64,000 nucleotides of DNA from Reyranellaceae bacterium (GTDB lineage: Bacteria > Pseudomonadota > Alphaproteobacteria > Reyranellales > Reyranellaceae). A program made the position numbers and the translations under genes. The stretch lies in NCBI GenBank assembly GCA_022844045.1, contig JALHMM010000008.1, positions 46,716 to 110,715 on the forward strand. Reading direction: 5' to 3'. Positions within the stretch are counted from its first letter, which is position 1. Every line of letters starts with the position of its first letter. This document shows, piece by piece, positions 19,685 through 28,103 of this stretch. The notes under the pieces are model-generated. The model saw only the letters and a program-made list of their open reading frames with translations, made no database searches and had not been told where the DNA came from.

Positions 19685-20650
19685 ATGATCCGCCGTTGCT
19701 TGCTCGCCGCCACCGGCGCGCTGCTGCTGTCGAGCGGCACCGCGTTCGCGCAGGACTATCCCAACCGTCAGATCAACTGGGTGATCCCCTATCCGCCCGG
19801 CGGCACCACCGACACCATGGCGCGGCTGACCGCGGCCAAGGTCTCGGAGATCCTCAAGACGCCGATCATCCCGGTGAACAAGGCCGGCGCCTCGGGCACG
19901 GTGGGCAGCGACAGCGTGCGCACCTCGCCGGCCGACGGCTACACTATCCTGTTCAACGCCAGCCTGTTCGTCATCGGCAAGCAGCTGTTCAAGAGCCTGC
20001 CTTACGATCCGCAGATCGACTTCCAGCCGCTGGGCCGCGTCGCCGGCGCGCCGCTGCTGCTGGTCGCCCATCCCGGCGTCAAGGCGAACTCGCTGACCGA
20101 GCTGGTGGCCGCGGCCAAGGTCGATCCCAAGGCCTACAATTTCGCGCTCTCCTCCCTCGGTGCCGCCGGCCATCTCGCGACCCTGGAGTTCCTGCGCCTG
20201 GCCAAGCTCGACCTGACGCTGGTTCCTTACAAGGGCACGGCGCCGGCGCTCAACGACGTGGTCGCGGGAACGGTGCAGCTGATGATCGACCCGATCGCCT
20301 CCACCGGCCCGCAGGTCAAGGGCGGCAAGCTCAAGGCTCTGGCGATCACCAGCACCAAGCGCGCCGCCGTGGCGCCCGATGTGCCGACCGCGGCCGAAGC
20401 CGGCATGCCCGACCTCGTGATCGGCTCGTGGTACGGCGCCTGGGCGCCCAAGGGCGTGCCGGCCGACGTCGTCGCCAAGCTCGCCCGTGCGCTGGAGCAG
20501 GCGGCCAACGATCCGGACTTCAAGGCGAAGCTCGAGCAGCTCGGGCTGGAGCCGGTGTTCGACGGCCCGGAGGCCTTCCGCAGGTTCATCGCCGCCGATG
20601 TCGAGAAGAGCGCGGCGCTCTTGAAGGCGGCGAACTACCAGCCGGAGTGA
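19685..20650 (+). CDS. TctC/Bug-family tripartite tricarboxylate transporter receptor
   Basis: About 321 aa from the ATG at 19685, which has AGGAGG upstream and yields a signal peptide (MIRRCLLAATGALLLSSGTAFAQDYP). Bug-family hallmarks: INWVIPYPPGGTTDTMARLTA, VNKAGASGTVGSD, VPYKGTAPALNDVVAGTVQLMID and LAITSTKRAAVAPDVPTAAEAG. It should bind a small carboxylate or amide in the periplasm. No TctA or TctB membrane subunit is nearby, so it is an orphan receptor, as is common in lineages rich in Bug proteins. It abuts the convergent GNAT-YbaK gene. Confidence 0.94.
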   Translation: MIRRCLLAATGALLLSSGTAFAQDYPNRQINWVIPYPPGGTTDTMARLTAAKVSEILKTPIIPVNKAGASGTVGSDSVRTSPADGYTILFNASLFVIGKQLFKSLPYDPQIDFQPLGRVAGAPLLLVAHPGVKANSLTELVAAAKVDPKAYNFALSSLGAAGHLATLEFLRLAKLDLTLVPYKGTAPALNDVVAGTVQLMIDPIASTGPQVKGGKLKALAITSTKRAAVAPDVPTAAEAGMPDLVIGSWYGAWAPKGVPADVVAKLARALEQAANDPDFKAKLEQLGLEPVFDGPEAFRRFIAADVEKSAALLKAANYQPE

Positions 20651-21565
20651 TCAGGCCGCGATCGTCGCGACTTTCGGCTCGACGACGCGCAGCCACTCGG
20701 CCGTGTCGAGCTCCATAGACCGGTCGAGCCGGCCGGCGTTGAAGAACAGCGTCCGGTTCGACAGCAACGTTTGATCAACGACGACGCTCAATGAGTCGCG
20801 CAGCGCAAAGGGCGGCACCGCGCCCATGACGCAGCCGGTGATCGCCTGCGCCGTCTCTGGCGAGGCGAAGCCGCATTTGCGCGCACCGAACAGCGCGGCC
20901 ACGGCGGCGAAGTCGAGCTTTCGATTGCCCGGCAGGATCGCCAGCACGTGCCGTCTGCCGCCACCGCCGCCGCGCACATCGAGCACCATCGCCTTGGCCG
21001 CCTGCTCCGGCCGGTTACCGCGAATGACGCTGATGTGCTCGGAGCGTCCCTCGGGCTCGTGCTCGATCACGCGGTATCGCGCGCCAGCGGCGTCGAGCAA
21101 CGCGCACACGCGCTCGAACGGCGGCGGCGGCGTCCGCTCGTAATAGATGTCCCAAGGCCCTTCGCCGTATGACGTGAAGCCGTGGCGCTCGTAGAAGCGC
21201 GCCGCCTCGCTGCCCTTGACCACCTCGAGCCGTACCAGGCGACCGGAACGATCCGCCTCGGCCAGCAACACACGCAAGATCGAGGCGCCCAGCCCGCTGC
21301 GGTGATAGCGCGGTTCGAGATAGAAGTACTCGATCACCCAGTGCTCGTCTTCGCGGCGGAAACAGACGCAGCCGGCGATCGCGCCATCGACGACGATCAC
21401 GCGCATCCAGTTCAGGTCGAAGCCGTCGCCAAAGTACTGGCGCGCGCGATCGGGATCGAAGCGGCCGATGCGTTCGAGGGCCGTGCGCATGACCCTCAGC
21501 CGCAAGTCGAGCAGCGGCTCGAAATCCGCCGTGGTGGCGGCGCGGAACGACCAGTCGGCCGGCAT
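20651..21565 (-). CDS. GNAT acetyltransferase fused to a YbaK/aminoacyl-tRNA editing domain
   Basis: About 304 aa from the ATG at 21565 (MPADWSFRAATTADFEPLLDL). Residues 1-150 are a GNAT fold, with the acetyl-CoA loop in YFYLEPRYHRSGLGASILRVLLAEA and FYERHGFTSYGEGPW. Residues 155-304 are a YbaK/ProRS-INS-like deacylase (RVIEHEPEGRSEHISVIRG, AKAMVLDV, RKLDFAAVAALFGARKCGFASPE, GAVPPFAL). YbaK-type domains clear mischarged aminoacyl-tRNA; the GNAT substrate is unknown. No stop or frameshift separates the domains. It lies 5 nt after the gene at 21571. Confidence 0.85.
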   Translation of the reverse strand: MPADWSFRAATTADFEPLLDLRLRVMRTALERIGRFDPDRARQYFGDGFDLNWMRVIVVDGAIAGCVCFRREDEHWVIEYFYLEPRYHRSGLGASILRVLLAEADRSGRLVRLEVVKGSEAARFYERHGFTSYGEGPWDIYYERTPPPPFERVCALLDAAGARYRVIEHEPEGRSEHISVIRGNRPEQAAKAMVLDVRGGGGGRRHVLAILPGNRKLDFAAVAALFGARKCGFASPETAQAITGCVMGAVPPFALRDSLSVVVDQTLLSNRTLFFNAGRLDRSMELDTAEWLRVVEPKVATIAA

Positions 21566-21570
21566 GGCGG

Positions 21571-22491
21571 TCAGCGGAAGACCCTGTCGGTCAAAACCGC
21601 CAGCGTCTCCTCCAGCGGTCGTACCTTGCCATCGGCGGGCACCGCGCCGGCCTCGACCGTGCGATGCAGCGCCTTGTAGGTCGTCTCGCTCATCAGCGGC
21701 GGCACGCCGGTCTCGCGCAGCATCCGCGCCACCAGCACCATCTCCTCGCTGCGCCGGCCCGCGTGCACGAGATGCGTCTCGACCATGCGCGCGAGGAACT
21801 GGCCAAAACCTTCGTGATCGACATCGCCCAGGCAGCCCATCACTTCCTCGAGCAGCCCCTGGCGGCGGGCGGCGACGAAGCTCTCGACCGCCAGCGCCTC
21901 GACGCCCTTGATCAGCACGCTGCGCAGCACCTTCACGGCCGAGGCGCTGCCCGGCTTGGGGCCCAGCACCTTCGCGTCGAAGCCGCTGGCGTTCATCCAC
22001 TCGGCGGCGGTCTGCGCATTGGGGCCAGCGAGCAGCATTGGCGCTTTCTGGCCACGGCCGAAGAACGATCCCATCACGGCGACATCGACATAGACGCCAC
22101 CCGCGCCCTCGATCACGGCACGGTCGGTCTCGGCCATCGCGCCGGTGACGGTGCAGAGATCGAGATAAACCACGCCCTTCTTCAACAGTGGCGCCGCCGC
22201 CTGCGCGACATCGAGCGCGAACTCGCCGGGCACAGCGCTGATGATCAGGTCGGCGTCGCGCAGCGCCGCGGTGTAGCCGCGTTCGATCGCGACATCGAGG
22301 CGACGCGCCTCCTCGCCCAGCTTGCTGCCGCGCGCGTCGAGATCGAGCGCGGTGTCGACGGCGATCAGCTTGCGCGGCCGGTTGTCGCCGGGACGCGAGG
22401 CGCCGCGCCAGGTCTCGGCGAGGCCACGGGCGATCGCGGTGCCGGCTTCGCCAAAGCCGATCAACGCTATGGTCAGCGGTTCAAGAACCAT
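21571..22491 (-). CDS. NAD(P)-dependent dehydrogenase, 6PGDH/HIBADH-like with DUF1932 domain
   Basis: 306 aa. Rossmann motif IALIGFGEAGTAIARGLAETW near the N-terminus, DADLIISAVPGEFALDVAQA, and the 6PGDH/HIBADH-type block YVDVAVMGSFFGRGQKAPMLLAG. KVLRSVLIKGVEALAVESF carries the catalytic Lys region and opens the helical DUF1932-type domain. It probably oxidises a hydroxy acid; the substrate is unknown. It precedes the GNAT-YbaK gene on the same strand and follows a methyltransferase gene. Confidence 0.85.
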   Translation of the reverse strand: MVLEPLTIALIGFGEAGTAIARGLAETWRGASRPGDNRPRKLIAVDTALDLDARGSKLGEEARRLDVAIERGYTAALRDADLIISAVPGEFALDVAQAAAPLLKKGVVYLDLCTVTGAMAETDRAVIEGAGGVYVDVAVMGSFFGRGQKAPMLLAGPNAQTAAEWMNASGFDAKVLGPKPGSASAVKVLRSVLIKGVEALAVESFVAARRQGLLEEVMGCLGDVDHEGFGQFLARMVETHLVHAGRRSEEMVLVARMLRETGVPPLMSETTYKALHRTVEAGAVPADGKVRPLEETLAVLTDRVFR

Positions 22492-22509
22492 GGTGAGGGG
22501 AATGCCGCG

Positions 22510-23283
22510 TTACGTGCTTGAAGGTGTCGGTTCACCATCGGTCGTCGCATCGCGCCTGTCGCGCGAATAGGCGACCTTCAGCGGCGGGCGGGCGACCAGC
22601 ACCGGGCGCTGCTCGCGCACGCCCGTTGCGGCGTAGATCTGCTTGCCGGCCTCGACGATGGTGACGCCGGCGAAGCGGCCCAGCAGGCGCTCGCCCAGCC
22701 GCTCGATGGTCGGCGCGGCGCGCAGCAGCAGGCGCGAGCGCACCGGCGGCAGGTAGAGCGCACGGGACTCGCGCATGGGTGTGAACATGTTGGCGCGCAA
22801 CAGGGCGGCGAGCTGCCGGCCCGAATACGGCTCGCCGAAGGAGAAGGGCGAGCGCTCGAGCTGCGACCACAATCCGGTACGGTTGGGCGCCACGACCAGC
22901 AGGCGGCCGCCATCGGCCATGACGCGCCAGACCTCGCGCAGCAGCGGACGCACTTGCTCGGCGCATTCCAGAGCGTGCACCAGCACCATGCGATCGATCG
23001 AGCGGTCGGCCAGCGGCAGGTCGAGCTCGTCGACCAGGGCGGCGAGGTTGCCGCCCTCGCGCGGCCAGCGCAGCACGCCCTGCGCCGCCGGCATCAGCGC
23101 GAAGACGCGCTCAGCCTCGTCGACGAATGGCCGCAGGAACGGCACGGCGTAGCCCAGCCCGGCGACGCGCATGCCCCGCACATCCGGCCACATCCCGCGC
23201 AGCCGCGCGCGCAGCAGGCGCTGGGTCACCTGGCCCAGGCTGTCGCCATAGAAATCGCGCAGATCGACGATGTCGTTGAACAT
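22510..23283 (-). CDS. Class I SAM-dependent methyltransferase
   Basis: About 257 aa from the ATG at 23283 (MFNDIVDLRDFYGDSLGQVTQRLL). MRVAGLGYAVPFLRPF is the SAM-binding region, LPLADRSIDRMVLVHALECAEQ the motif II/III region, and LLREVWRVMADGGRLLVVAPNR follows. Homologues are a conserved alphaproteobacterial type of unknown substrate. TATACT lies 6 nt before the ATG and there is no Shine-Dalgarno, so the mRNA is probably leaderless. It may head a transcript with the dehydrogenase and GNAT-YbaK genes. Confidence 0.85.
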   Translation of the reverse strand: MFNDIVDLRDFYGDSLGQVTQRLLRARLRGMWPDVRGMRVAGLGYAVPFLRPFVDEAERVFALMPAAQGVLRWPREGGNLAALVDELDLPLADRSIDRMVLVHALECAEQVRPLLREVWRVMADGGRLLVVAPNRTGLWSQLERSPFSFGEPYSGRQLAALLRANMFTPMRESRALYLPPVRSRLLLRAAPTIERLGERLLGRFAGVTIVEAGKQIYAATGVREQRPVLVARPPLKVAYSRDRRDATTDGEPTPSST

Positions 23284-23289
23284 CGCCGC

Positions 23290-23295
23290 AGTATA
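23290..23295 (-). promoter_or_regulatory. Candidate leaderless -10 box of the methyltransferase gene
   Basis: TATACT (5 of 6 to consensus) on the minus strand, 6 nt before the ATG at 23283, no Shine-Dalgarno between. The -35 position reads GAGACG, a partial match. Confidence 0.5.
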
Positions 23296-23422
23296 GCGCC
23301 TGGGACCGCCGGCGTCTCCCCGGCTCAAGCCCTCACGCCCCGATGAGAAAATCGCGACGGTGCCGCGGCAGGGGTCTATGGTATCGGACTACCAGTTCGC
23401 ATCCCCGGGGAAAGGATCGATC

Positions 23423-24040
23423 GTGGCCAAGATGAAGCTGCTCTACGCGCCGTCGTCGCCCTATGTGCGCAAGGCCATGGTGCTGGCCATGGAGACCGGA
23501 CTCGATCGCCGGATCGAGACGGTGCCGGTCACCACGACGCCGATCGCGCCCGCGATCGAGGTCACGGCGCGCAACCCGGTGTCCAAGATCCCGGCGCTGA
23601 TCGACGGCGGCCTGACACTCTACGACTCGCCCGTGATCTGCGAATACCTCGACAGCAAGCATCGCAAGAAGAAGCTCTTCCCGGCCAAGGGCAAGGCCCG
23701 CTGGGTGGCGCTGCGCCAGCAGGCGCTGGGCGACGGGCTGCTCGATGCCGCGCTGCTGGCGCGCTACGAGGGCTTCCTGCGACCCGCTGACAAGCGCTGG
23801 CCGGAATGGTCCGACGGCCAGATGGCCAAGATCAACGGTGCGCTCGACGCGATGGAGAAGGAGGCCGCCTCCCTGAAAGGCGCCCTGACCATCGGCCAGA
23901 TCACCTTCGCCTGCGCCCTGGGCTATCTCGACTTCCGCTTCGCCGAGCTGGGCTGGCGCGACAAGCGCAAGAAGCTGGCGGCCTGGTATGCCAAGTTCGC
24001 CAAGCGTCCGTCGATGAAAGCGACCATGCCGCCGGGCTGA
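23423..24040 (+). CDS. Glutathione S-transferase family protein
   Basis: About 205 aa from the GTG at 23423, with GGGGAAAGGA placed 6 nt upstream; an ATG at 23432 is an alternative. The thioredoxin-like N-terminal domain reads MKLLYAPSSPYVRKAMVLAMETGL, with the cis-Pro region NPVSKIPALIDGGLTLYDSPVICEYLD binding glutathione. The rest is the helical C-terminal domain (FACALGYLDFRF). The substrate is unknown. The next gene starts 5 nt later. Confidence 0.92.
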   Translation: MAKMKLLYAPSSPYVRKAMVLAMETGLDRRIETVPVTTTPIAPAIEVTARNPVSKIPALIDGGLTLYDSPVICEYLDSKHRKKKLFPAKGKARWVALRQQALGDGLLDAALLARYEGFLRPADKRWPEWSDGQMAKINGALDAMEKEAASLKGALTIGQITFACALGYLDFRFAELGWRDKRKKLAAWYAKFAKRPSMKATMPPG

Positions 24041-24045
24041 CCCCG

Positions 24046-24468
24046 GTGGATGCCGATGCGCTGATCGCCGCGCTGGGCCTGCGGCCGCACCCCGAGGGCG
24101 GCCACTATCGCGAGACCTATCGCGCGCCGCCCGCGGCAGGCGAGAAGCGCGGCGCCACGACGGCGATTTTCTTCCTGCTGCGCCGAGGCGAACGCTCGCA
24201 CTGGCACCGCGTCGACGCGGTCGAAATCTGGCACTGGTATGCCGGCGCACCGCTCACGCTGGAGATCGCCGAACCGGGCGCACCTCGCCACACGATCACG
24301 CTGGGCACGGACTTCACGGCGGGTCAGACGCCGCAAGGCGTCGTCCCGGCGCACGCCTGGCAGGCCGCACGAACGCTAGGCGACTGGACGCTCGTCGGCT
24401 GCACCGTCTCGCCCGCGTTCGAGTTCAGCGGATTCGAGCTGGCGCCATCCGGCTGGGAGCTGGAATAG
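24046..24468 (+). CDS. Cupin superfamily protein (DUF985)
   Basis: About 140 aa. It starts at a GTG (24046), as no ATG is in frame near the domain start. LGLRPHPEGGHYRETYR, AIFFLLRRGERSHWHRVDAVEIWHWYAG, TPQGVVPAHAWQAA and TVSPAFEFSGFELA are the characteristic DUF985/cupin_5 blocks. The His and Glu residues could bind a metal; no function is established. It is probably translated with the upstream GST gene (5-nt gap). Confidence 0.9.
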   Translation: MDADALIAALGLRPHPEGGHYRETYRAPPAAGEKRGATTAIFFLLRRGERSHWHRVDAVEIWHWYAGAPLTLEIAEPGAPRHTITLGTDFTAGQTPQGVVPAHAWQAARTLGDWTLVGCTVSPAFEFSGFELAPSGWELE

Positions 24469-24474
24469 GCGACT

Positions 24475-24885
24475 TCAGCAGCGCATCGCTGCGACGGCTC
24501 CGGTTCCCGCAAACTCGAGGATCGGGCGATCACGCGTCACAATAGTGAGGCCCCTCGCTCGCGCTGTCGCAACGATGATCCGATCCGCAGGATCGCGCAG
24601 ATCATTGGGCAACCTGGTTGCCGCGATCAGGGTGTCAACATCGATATCGGCGAGATGAAAGCCGGGCAGTTCCATAAGCCGCTCGAACCAGGAAGCAGGA
24701 TCGAGTGCCAGGACGATACGCCGACGAGCCACGAGCATGCCGACTTCCCATGCCGTGAACGCCGAGACAAAGCACCCGTCTGGCCCATTCACCGCATCGC
24801 GGATAGCACGCCTTGCTGGCGGCGCCATGGCGCTGCCATCCATGAGCCAAATGGCGGCACAGGTGTCCAGCTGCAGACCGGCCAT
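24475..24885 (-). CDS. PIN-domain toxin (VapC-like RNase)
   Basis: About 136 aa from the ATG at 24885 (MAGLQLDTCAAIWLMDGSA). The acidic PIN residues are in QLDTCAAIWL, FTAWEVGMLVARRRI and LRDPADRIIVATARARGLTIVTRD. PIN toxins cut RNA with a magnesium-dependent centre. The gene starts one base after the stop of the Phd/YefM-like antitoxin and is transcribed with it. A longer upstream start (24945) overlaps the antitoxin and is not favoured. Confidence 0.9.
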   Translation of the reverse strand: MAGLQLDTCAAIWLMDGSAMAPPARRAIRDAVNGPDGCFVSAFTAWEVGMLVARRRIVLALDPASWFERLMELPGFHLADIDVDTLIAATRLPNDLRDPADRIIVATARARGLTIVTRDRPILEFAGTGAVAAMRC

Positions 24886-24886
24886 G

Positions 24887-25147
24887 TCAGTCCGGATCCT
24901 GATCCGCGTCCCATACCTCGCCGGTCGGTGCCGTGAGGTCGACACCGGGCATTACGCGGACCATGCCGCGCATCGCGCCCCACGGATCGTAGGGCTTGGT
25001 TTCGACCGGAACGAGAGCCGCGACAGGCTTGCCGCGCCTGGTCAAGACGACGCGCGCGGTCTTGCGGGTCGCCACCTCATCAATGATCTCGAGGCTGCGC
25101 GGCTTAAACGCGCTGACGGCGATCGTCTTCTCGCGGATTCTGGCCAT
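24887..25147 (-). CDS. Phd/YefM-family antitoxin
   Basis: About 86 aa from the ATG at 25147, preceded by GGGAGA. It starts MARIREKTIAVSAFKPRSLEIIDEVA and contains VVLTRRGKPVAALVPVE, the typical Phd-type DNA-binding N-terminus. The acidic C-terminus (GEVWDADQDPD) probably wraps the PIN toxin. It should neutralise the toxin and repress its own promoter, which has a clear palindrome over the -10 box at 25168-25186. Confidence 0.9.
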   Translation of the reverse strand: MARIREKTIAVSAFKPRSLEIIDEVATRKTARVVLTRRGKPVAALVPVETKPYDPWGAMRGMVRVMPGVDLTAPTGEVWDADQDPD

Positions 25148-25167
25148 GTCGGCGTCTCCCAACAACT

Positions 25168-25202
25168 GGACCATTATATATGGTCCATATGAGCCGAGAC
25201 AA
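25168..25202 (-). promoter_or_regulatory. Promoter and palindromic operator of the toxin-antitoxin pair
   Basis: On the minus strand TTGTCT (25202-25197) and a perfect TATAAT (25178-25173) are 18 nt apart. The -10 box is embedded in a 7-bp inverted repeat, GGACCAT / ATGGTCC, with a 5-nt TATAT spacer at 25168-25186. This layout suits autorepression by the antitoxin or the TA complex. Confidence 0.7.
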
Positions 25203-25205
25203 CCC

Positions 25206-26093
25206 TTACCCGCGCTGCCACAAATCGCGTGCCGCCAGCACGGCGCCGGCGACGACCAGTGCGGTCGCCAGCAGCAGTGCTCTGCTGGCCTGCGCGTGGC
25301 CGGCGACGATCAAGGCCAGGGTCGAGAGAATCGGCGTGAGGTAGCTCAGCGCGCCCAGCGCGCGGATATCGCCGCGCTTGACCGCGATGTCCCAAAGATA
25401 GAACGCCGCGCCCACCGGGCCGAAGCCCAGCGCGGCCAGCGCCAGCCATGTGATCGTGCCCGACGGCCGTACCGTGGTCTCGAACAGCAGGTGCAATGGC
25501 AGCGCCAGCAGCGCAGTGACGACGCAGAAGCCTGCGACCGCGTCGGTCGGTATCTCGCCGAAGCGCCGGCTGAGGGTCGAGTACAGCGACCACGCGAAAG
25601 CGCAGCCCAAAGCCGCGAGATAGCCCTGCCAATAATCGCCTTCGAATCCGAGATCGCGGCGGCTGAGCGCCAGCACGACGATGCCGGCGAGGCCGAGCGC
25701 GGCGCCGGCGAGATGCCACCAGCGCAGGCGTTCCCCGGCCACCGGCGCCGCCAACAGCACGATCAGCAGCGGCCAGAGATAGTTGATCAGGTTGGCCTCG
25801 GCCGCCGGCGCCCTGCTGAGGGCGACGAAGTAGAGCAGGTGGTAGCCGAACAGGCCGGCGACACCGAGCAGCCAGACGCGCGGCGGCCATCGAAAGGCGG
25901 CCAGCGGGGAACGTCCCGACATCGCGATCCAGACAAGGCCGGCGAGACCGCCGACAGCGAACGTCATGGCCACGAGCTGGAACGGCGGGATCTCACTGGT
26001 CGAGACGGTTAGCAGCGCCAGCGCCGCCCACAACAGGATCGCCGCCAGGCCGCAGAGCGTGGCACGGCCGCGCGCTGGCGATGGGCTCGTCAT
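25206..26093 (-). CDS. EamA-family exporter (YddG-like aromatic amino-acid exporter type)
   Basis: About 295 aa from the ATG at 26093 (MTSPSPARGRATLCGLAAILLWA) with ten TM segments. The block PVAGERLRWWHLAGAALGLAGIVVL closes the first EamA repeat, and GAAFYLWDIAVKRGDIRALGALSYLTPILSTL is close to YddG-type exporters. The exported compound is unknown. It is divergent from the DUF1499 gene and lies just upstream of the TA promoter. Confidence 0.9.
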   Translation of the reverse strand: MTSPSPARGRATLCGLAAILLWAALALLTVSTSEIPPFQLVAMTFAVGGLAGLVWIAMSGRSPLAAFRWPPRVWLLGVAGLFGYHLLYFVALSRAPAAEANLINYLWPLLIVLLAAPVAGERLRWWHLAGAALGLAGIVVLALSRRDLGFEGDYWQGYLAALGCAFAWSLYSTLSRRFGEIPTDAVAGFCVVTALLALPLHLLFETTVRPSGTITWLALAALGFGPVGAAFYLWDIAVKRGDIRALGALSYLTPILSTLALIVAGHAQASRALLLATALVVAGAVLAARDLWQRG

Positions 26094-26140
26094 GGCGCGC
26101 GACCCTATAGAGAGCGACGCGCGGATTCCAGCCGATATGC

Positions 26141-26146
26141 TAGGAT
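26141..26146 (+). promoter_or_regulatory. Candidate leaderless, extended -10 box of the DUF1499 gene
   Basis: TAGGAT follows TGC (extended -10) and ends 6 nt before the ATG at 26153. No Shine-Dalgarno lies between. Confidence 0.45.
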
Positions 26147-26152
26147 TCACAT

Positions 26153-27130
26153 ATGCCGCTGCGTCGAGCGCCCAGCCCGGGCAAGCTGTTTCTCGCCCGC
26201 CTGGCGTTCGCGTTGGGTTGGCTGTCGGCGCTGGCGATCCTGCTGGTCGGCCCGGGCTATCGCTACGGCCACGTCGACTTGGTGATGGTCCTGCGCGTGC
26301 TGACGATCGGCGCTTACGCCGCGATCGGCGCGGTCGTGCTGGGCCTGTCGGTCTCGCTGCTGCTGCCCACCGCCGGCCCCGGGCGCGGTATCGTCGCCGG
26401 CATATTCGATATCGGCCATCGCCTCGCGGCGAGCGTCGCATTGCTCGGTCTGATCGGGCTGGGTCTGGCGACCGCCGGCCAGGTCTTCGCGCCCGATATC
26501 GCCGCGCGCGTCGAGCCGCCGCTGGCTATCACCATCGCCGCCATCGCCGCCGCCGCCGCGATCGTGTTGGGCATCCTCGCCTCAATCGCCGCGCCGCGCG
26601 GCAGCGGCAAGCCTGGCGTGCTCTCCGCCCTGTTCGGCGTCGGCCTTGGTCTCGCCGCCGCCTACGTGCCGCTGTCGTGGCGACTGGCGGCGCAGAGCCT
26701 GCCGCCGATCAACGACGTGACGACCGACACGCGCGATCCGCCGCGACTCGTGGCACTTCTGCCGATGCGCGGCGATGCGACGACCGCGGCGGCGTACGCT
26801 GGCGATCGCGTCGCGCGCCTGCAGAGGGCCGGTTATCCCGACATAGGCCCGGTGATGCTACCCGCGGCGCCGGCCGAGGCGCTGACGCGCGCCGAGCAGG
26901 CGGCGCGCGCGCTGGGCTGGAATGTCGTCGCGGTCGCGCCGGAGGACGGACGCATCGAGGCGATCGCGGTGACGCCGTGGTTCGGCTTTCACGACGACAT
27001 CGTCATCCGCGTCAGGCCGACGCCGGAGGGCAGCCGCATCGACATCCGCTCGAAATCGCGCCAAGGGCTGAGCGACCTCGGCACCAACGCCCGGCGCATC
27101 CGCGCCTTCGTCGCGCGGCTGGCGCCGTAG
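26153..27130 (+). CDS. Membrane protein with C-terminal DUF1499 domain
   Basis: 325 aa. Residues 10-185 hold five or so TM segments. From residue 185 (LPPINDVTTDTRDPPRLVAL) the DUF1499 domain runs to the end (GWNVVAVAPEDGRIEAIAVTPWFGFHDDIVIRVRP, GLSDLGTNARRIRAFVARL). DUF1499 has no established activity. Topology suggests a domain outside the membrane, but the side is not clear. It is divergent from the exporter and convergent with the AhpD-like gene. Confidence 0.85.
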   Translation: MPLRRAPSPGKLFLARLAFALGWLSALAILLVGPGYRYGHVDLVMVLRVLTIGAYAAIGAVVLGLSVSLLLPTAGPGRGIVAGIFDIGHRLAASVALLGLIGLGLATAGQVFAPDIAARVEPPLAITIAAIAAAAAIVLGILASIAAPRGSGKPGVLSALFGVGLGLAAAYVPLSWRLAAQSLPPINDVTTDTRDPPRLVALLPMRGDATTAAAYAGDRVARLQRAGYPDIGPVMLPAAPAEALTRAEQAARALGWNVVAVAPEDGRIEAIAVTPWFGFHDDIVIRVRPTPEGSRIDIRSKSRQGLSDLGTNARRIRAFVARLAP

Positions 27131-27133
27131 ACG

Positions 27134-27529
27134 CTACTCCTTCAACGCCGCATCGACGTCTTGGCCGTAGAAGGTCGCATAGCTGTTGCCTTCGAGCGCC
27201 AAGCCGACAATCTCGACCATCTCGGCGAGCTGTTCCTCGGTGGCGCCCTTCTTCTTGGCCAGCGCGGTGTGCGAGGCGCTGCAATAGTGGCAGCCATTGG
27301 CGACACTGACCGCGAGATAGATCAGTTCCTTCGTCACCGCGTCGAGCGCGCCCGGCGCCATGGTCGTCTGCGCCCGCTGCCAGAAGCGCTTCATCACGAC
27401 GGGATGGCGCGCCATCGCCTTCCAGGCGTTGTTGACATCGGGCACGCCACGAGCGCGCTTGATGTCGTCCATCACCGCGCGCGCCTCCGGTGCCGCGTCG
27501 GCATAGTCGATGAGCTTGCCGTAAGCCAT
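27134..27529 (-). CDS. Carboxymuconolactone decarboxylase / AhpD-like protein
   Basis: About 131 aa from the ATG at 27529. LDAVTKELIYLAVSVANGCHYCSASHTALAKKKG contains the CxxC-x3-H active site of AhpD-like disulfide reductases. It may act in peroxide reduction or as an uncharacterised CMD-family enzyme. The start is preceded by GGAGG. It is followed upstream on the strand by a cupin gene 40 nt away. Confidence 0.92.
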   Translation of the reverse strand: MAYGKLIDYADAAPEARAVMDDIKRARGVPDVNNAWKAMARHPVVMKRFWQRAQTTMAPGALDAVTKELIYLAVSVANGCHYCSASHTALAKKKGATEEQLAEMVEIVGLALEGNSYATFYGQDVDAALKE

Positions 27530-27569
27530 GGTCGCCTCCTGTAGGACAAGGCGGCCATCATAGACGGCT

Positions 27570-28031
27570 TCACGCCTTGGGTGGCCGCACGCCGAAGCTG
27601 GAAGCGGCAAGGCCGACGGCCGTGACGTCGGGCGCGGCGACCGACGGCTCCTCGTCGAGGGCGCGGAACAACTCGGCGATCTCGCCATTGGCGGCGAAGA
27701 CGAGGAAGCGACAGCGCTTGGCCTCGTGCGCGCGATGCGCCCGCGTGGTGCCGGCGGGCACATGTACGGTGCCGCCGACCGACGCGGTGCGCCACGCCCC
27801 GTCGAGCAGCACCTCGAGCGCGCCCTCGAGCACGTAGTAGGTCTCCGGCCAGGGCTGGCGGTGCGGCGGCGGCCCGAACGGCCCGCGTGTCACCACCTCG
27901 AACAGCGTGTGCGGCTGGCCATTCGCCGCGGCTTTGACGATCACGCGGTCGCCCATCACGGTGAAGGCGCGGCCGCCACCGTCGGCCAGCACGCCGGCTT
28001 GGCGTAACTCACCCGTATTGTCCTCGCCCAT
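27570..28031 (-). CDS. Cupin-domain protein
   Basis: 153 aa with one cupin barrel: GPFGPPPHRQPWPETYYVLEGALEVLLDG (metal-binding His and Glu motif) and GTVHVPAGTTRAHRAH (second motif). The ATG at 28031 has GGGGG upstream. Role and ligand are unknown; it may be co-transcribed with the AhpD-like gene downstream. Confidence 0.88.
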   Translation of the reverse strand: MGEDNTGELRQAGVLADGGGRAFTVMGDRVIVKAAANGQPHTLFEVVTRGPFGPPPHRQPWPETYYVLEGALEVLLDGAWRTASVGGTVHVPAGTTRAHRAHEAKRCRFLVFAANGEIAELFRALDEEPSVAAPDVTAVGLAASSFGVRPPKA

Positions 28032-28103
28032 TTTTCGCCCCCTTCAAGCCTCACCTTGCTGTTGGTGTTACGACCCATCCACCGCGCGCGATGCGCCCGC
28101 GCT

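Noticed and set aside
24475..25202. A new defence or mobile island around the toxin-antitoxin pair
   Set aside because: The flanks are ordinary chromosomal genes (cupin, EamA exporter), with no integrase, att repeats or composition shift.
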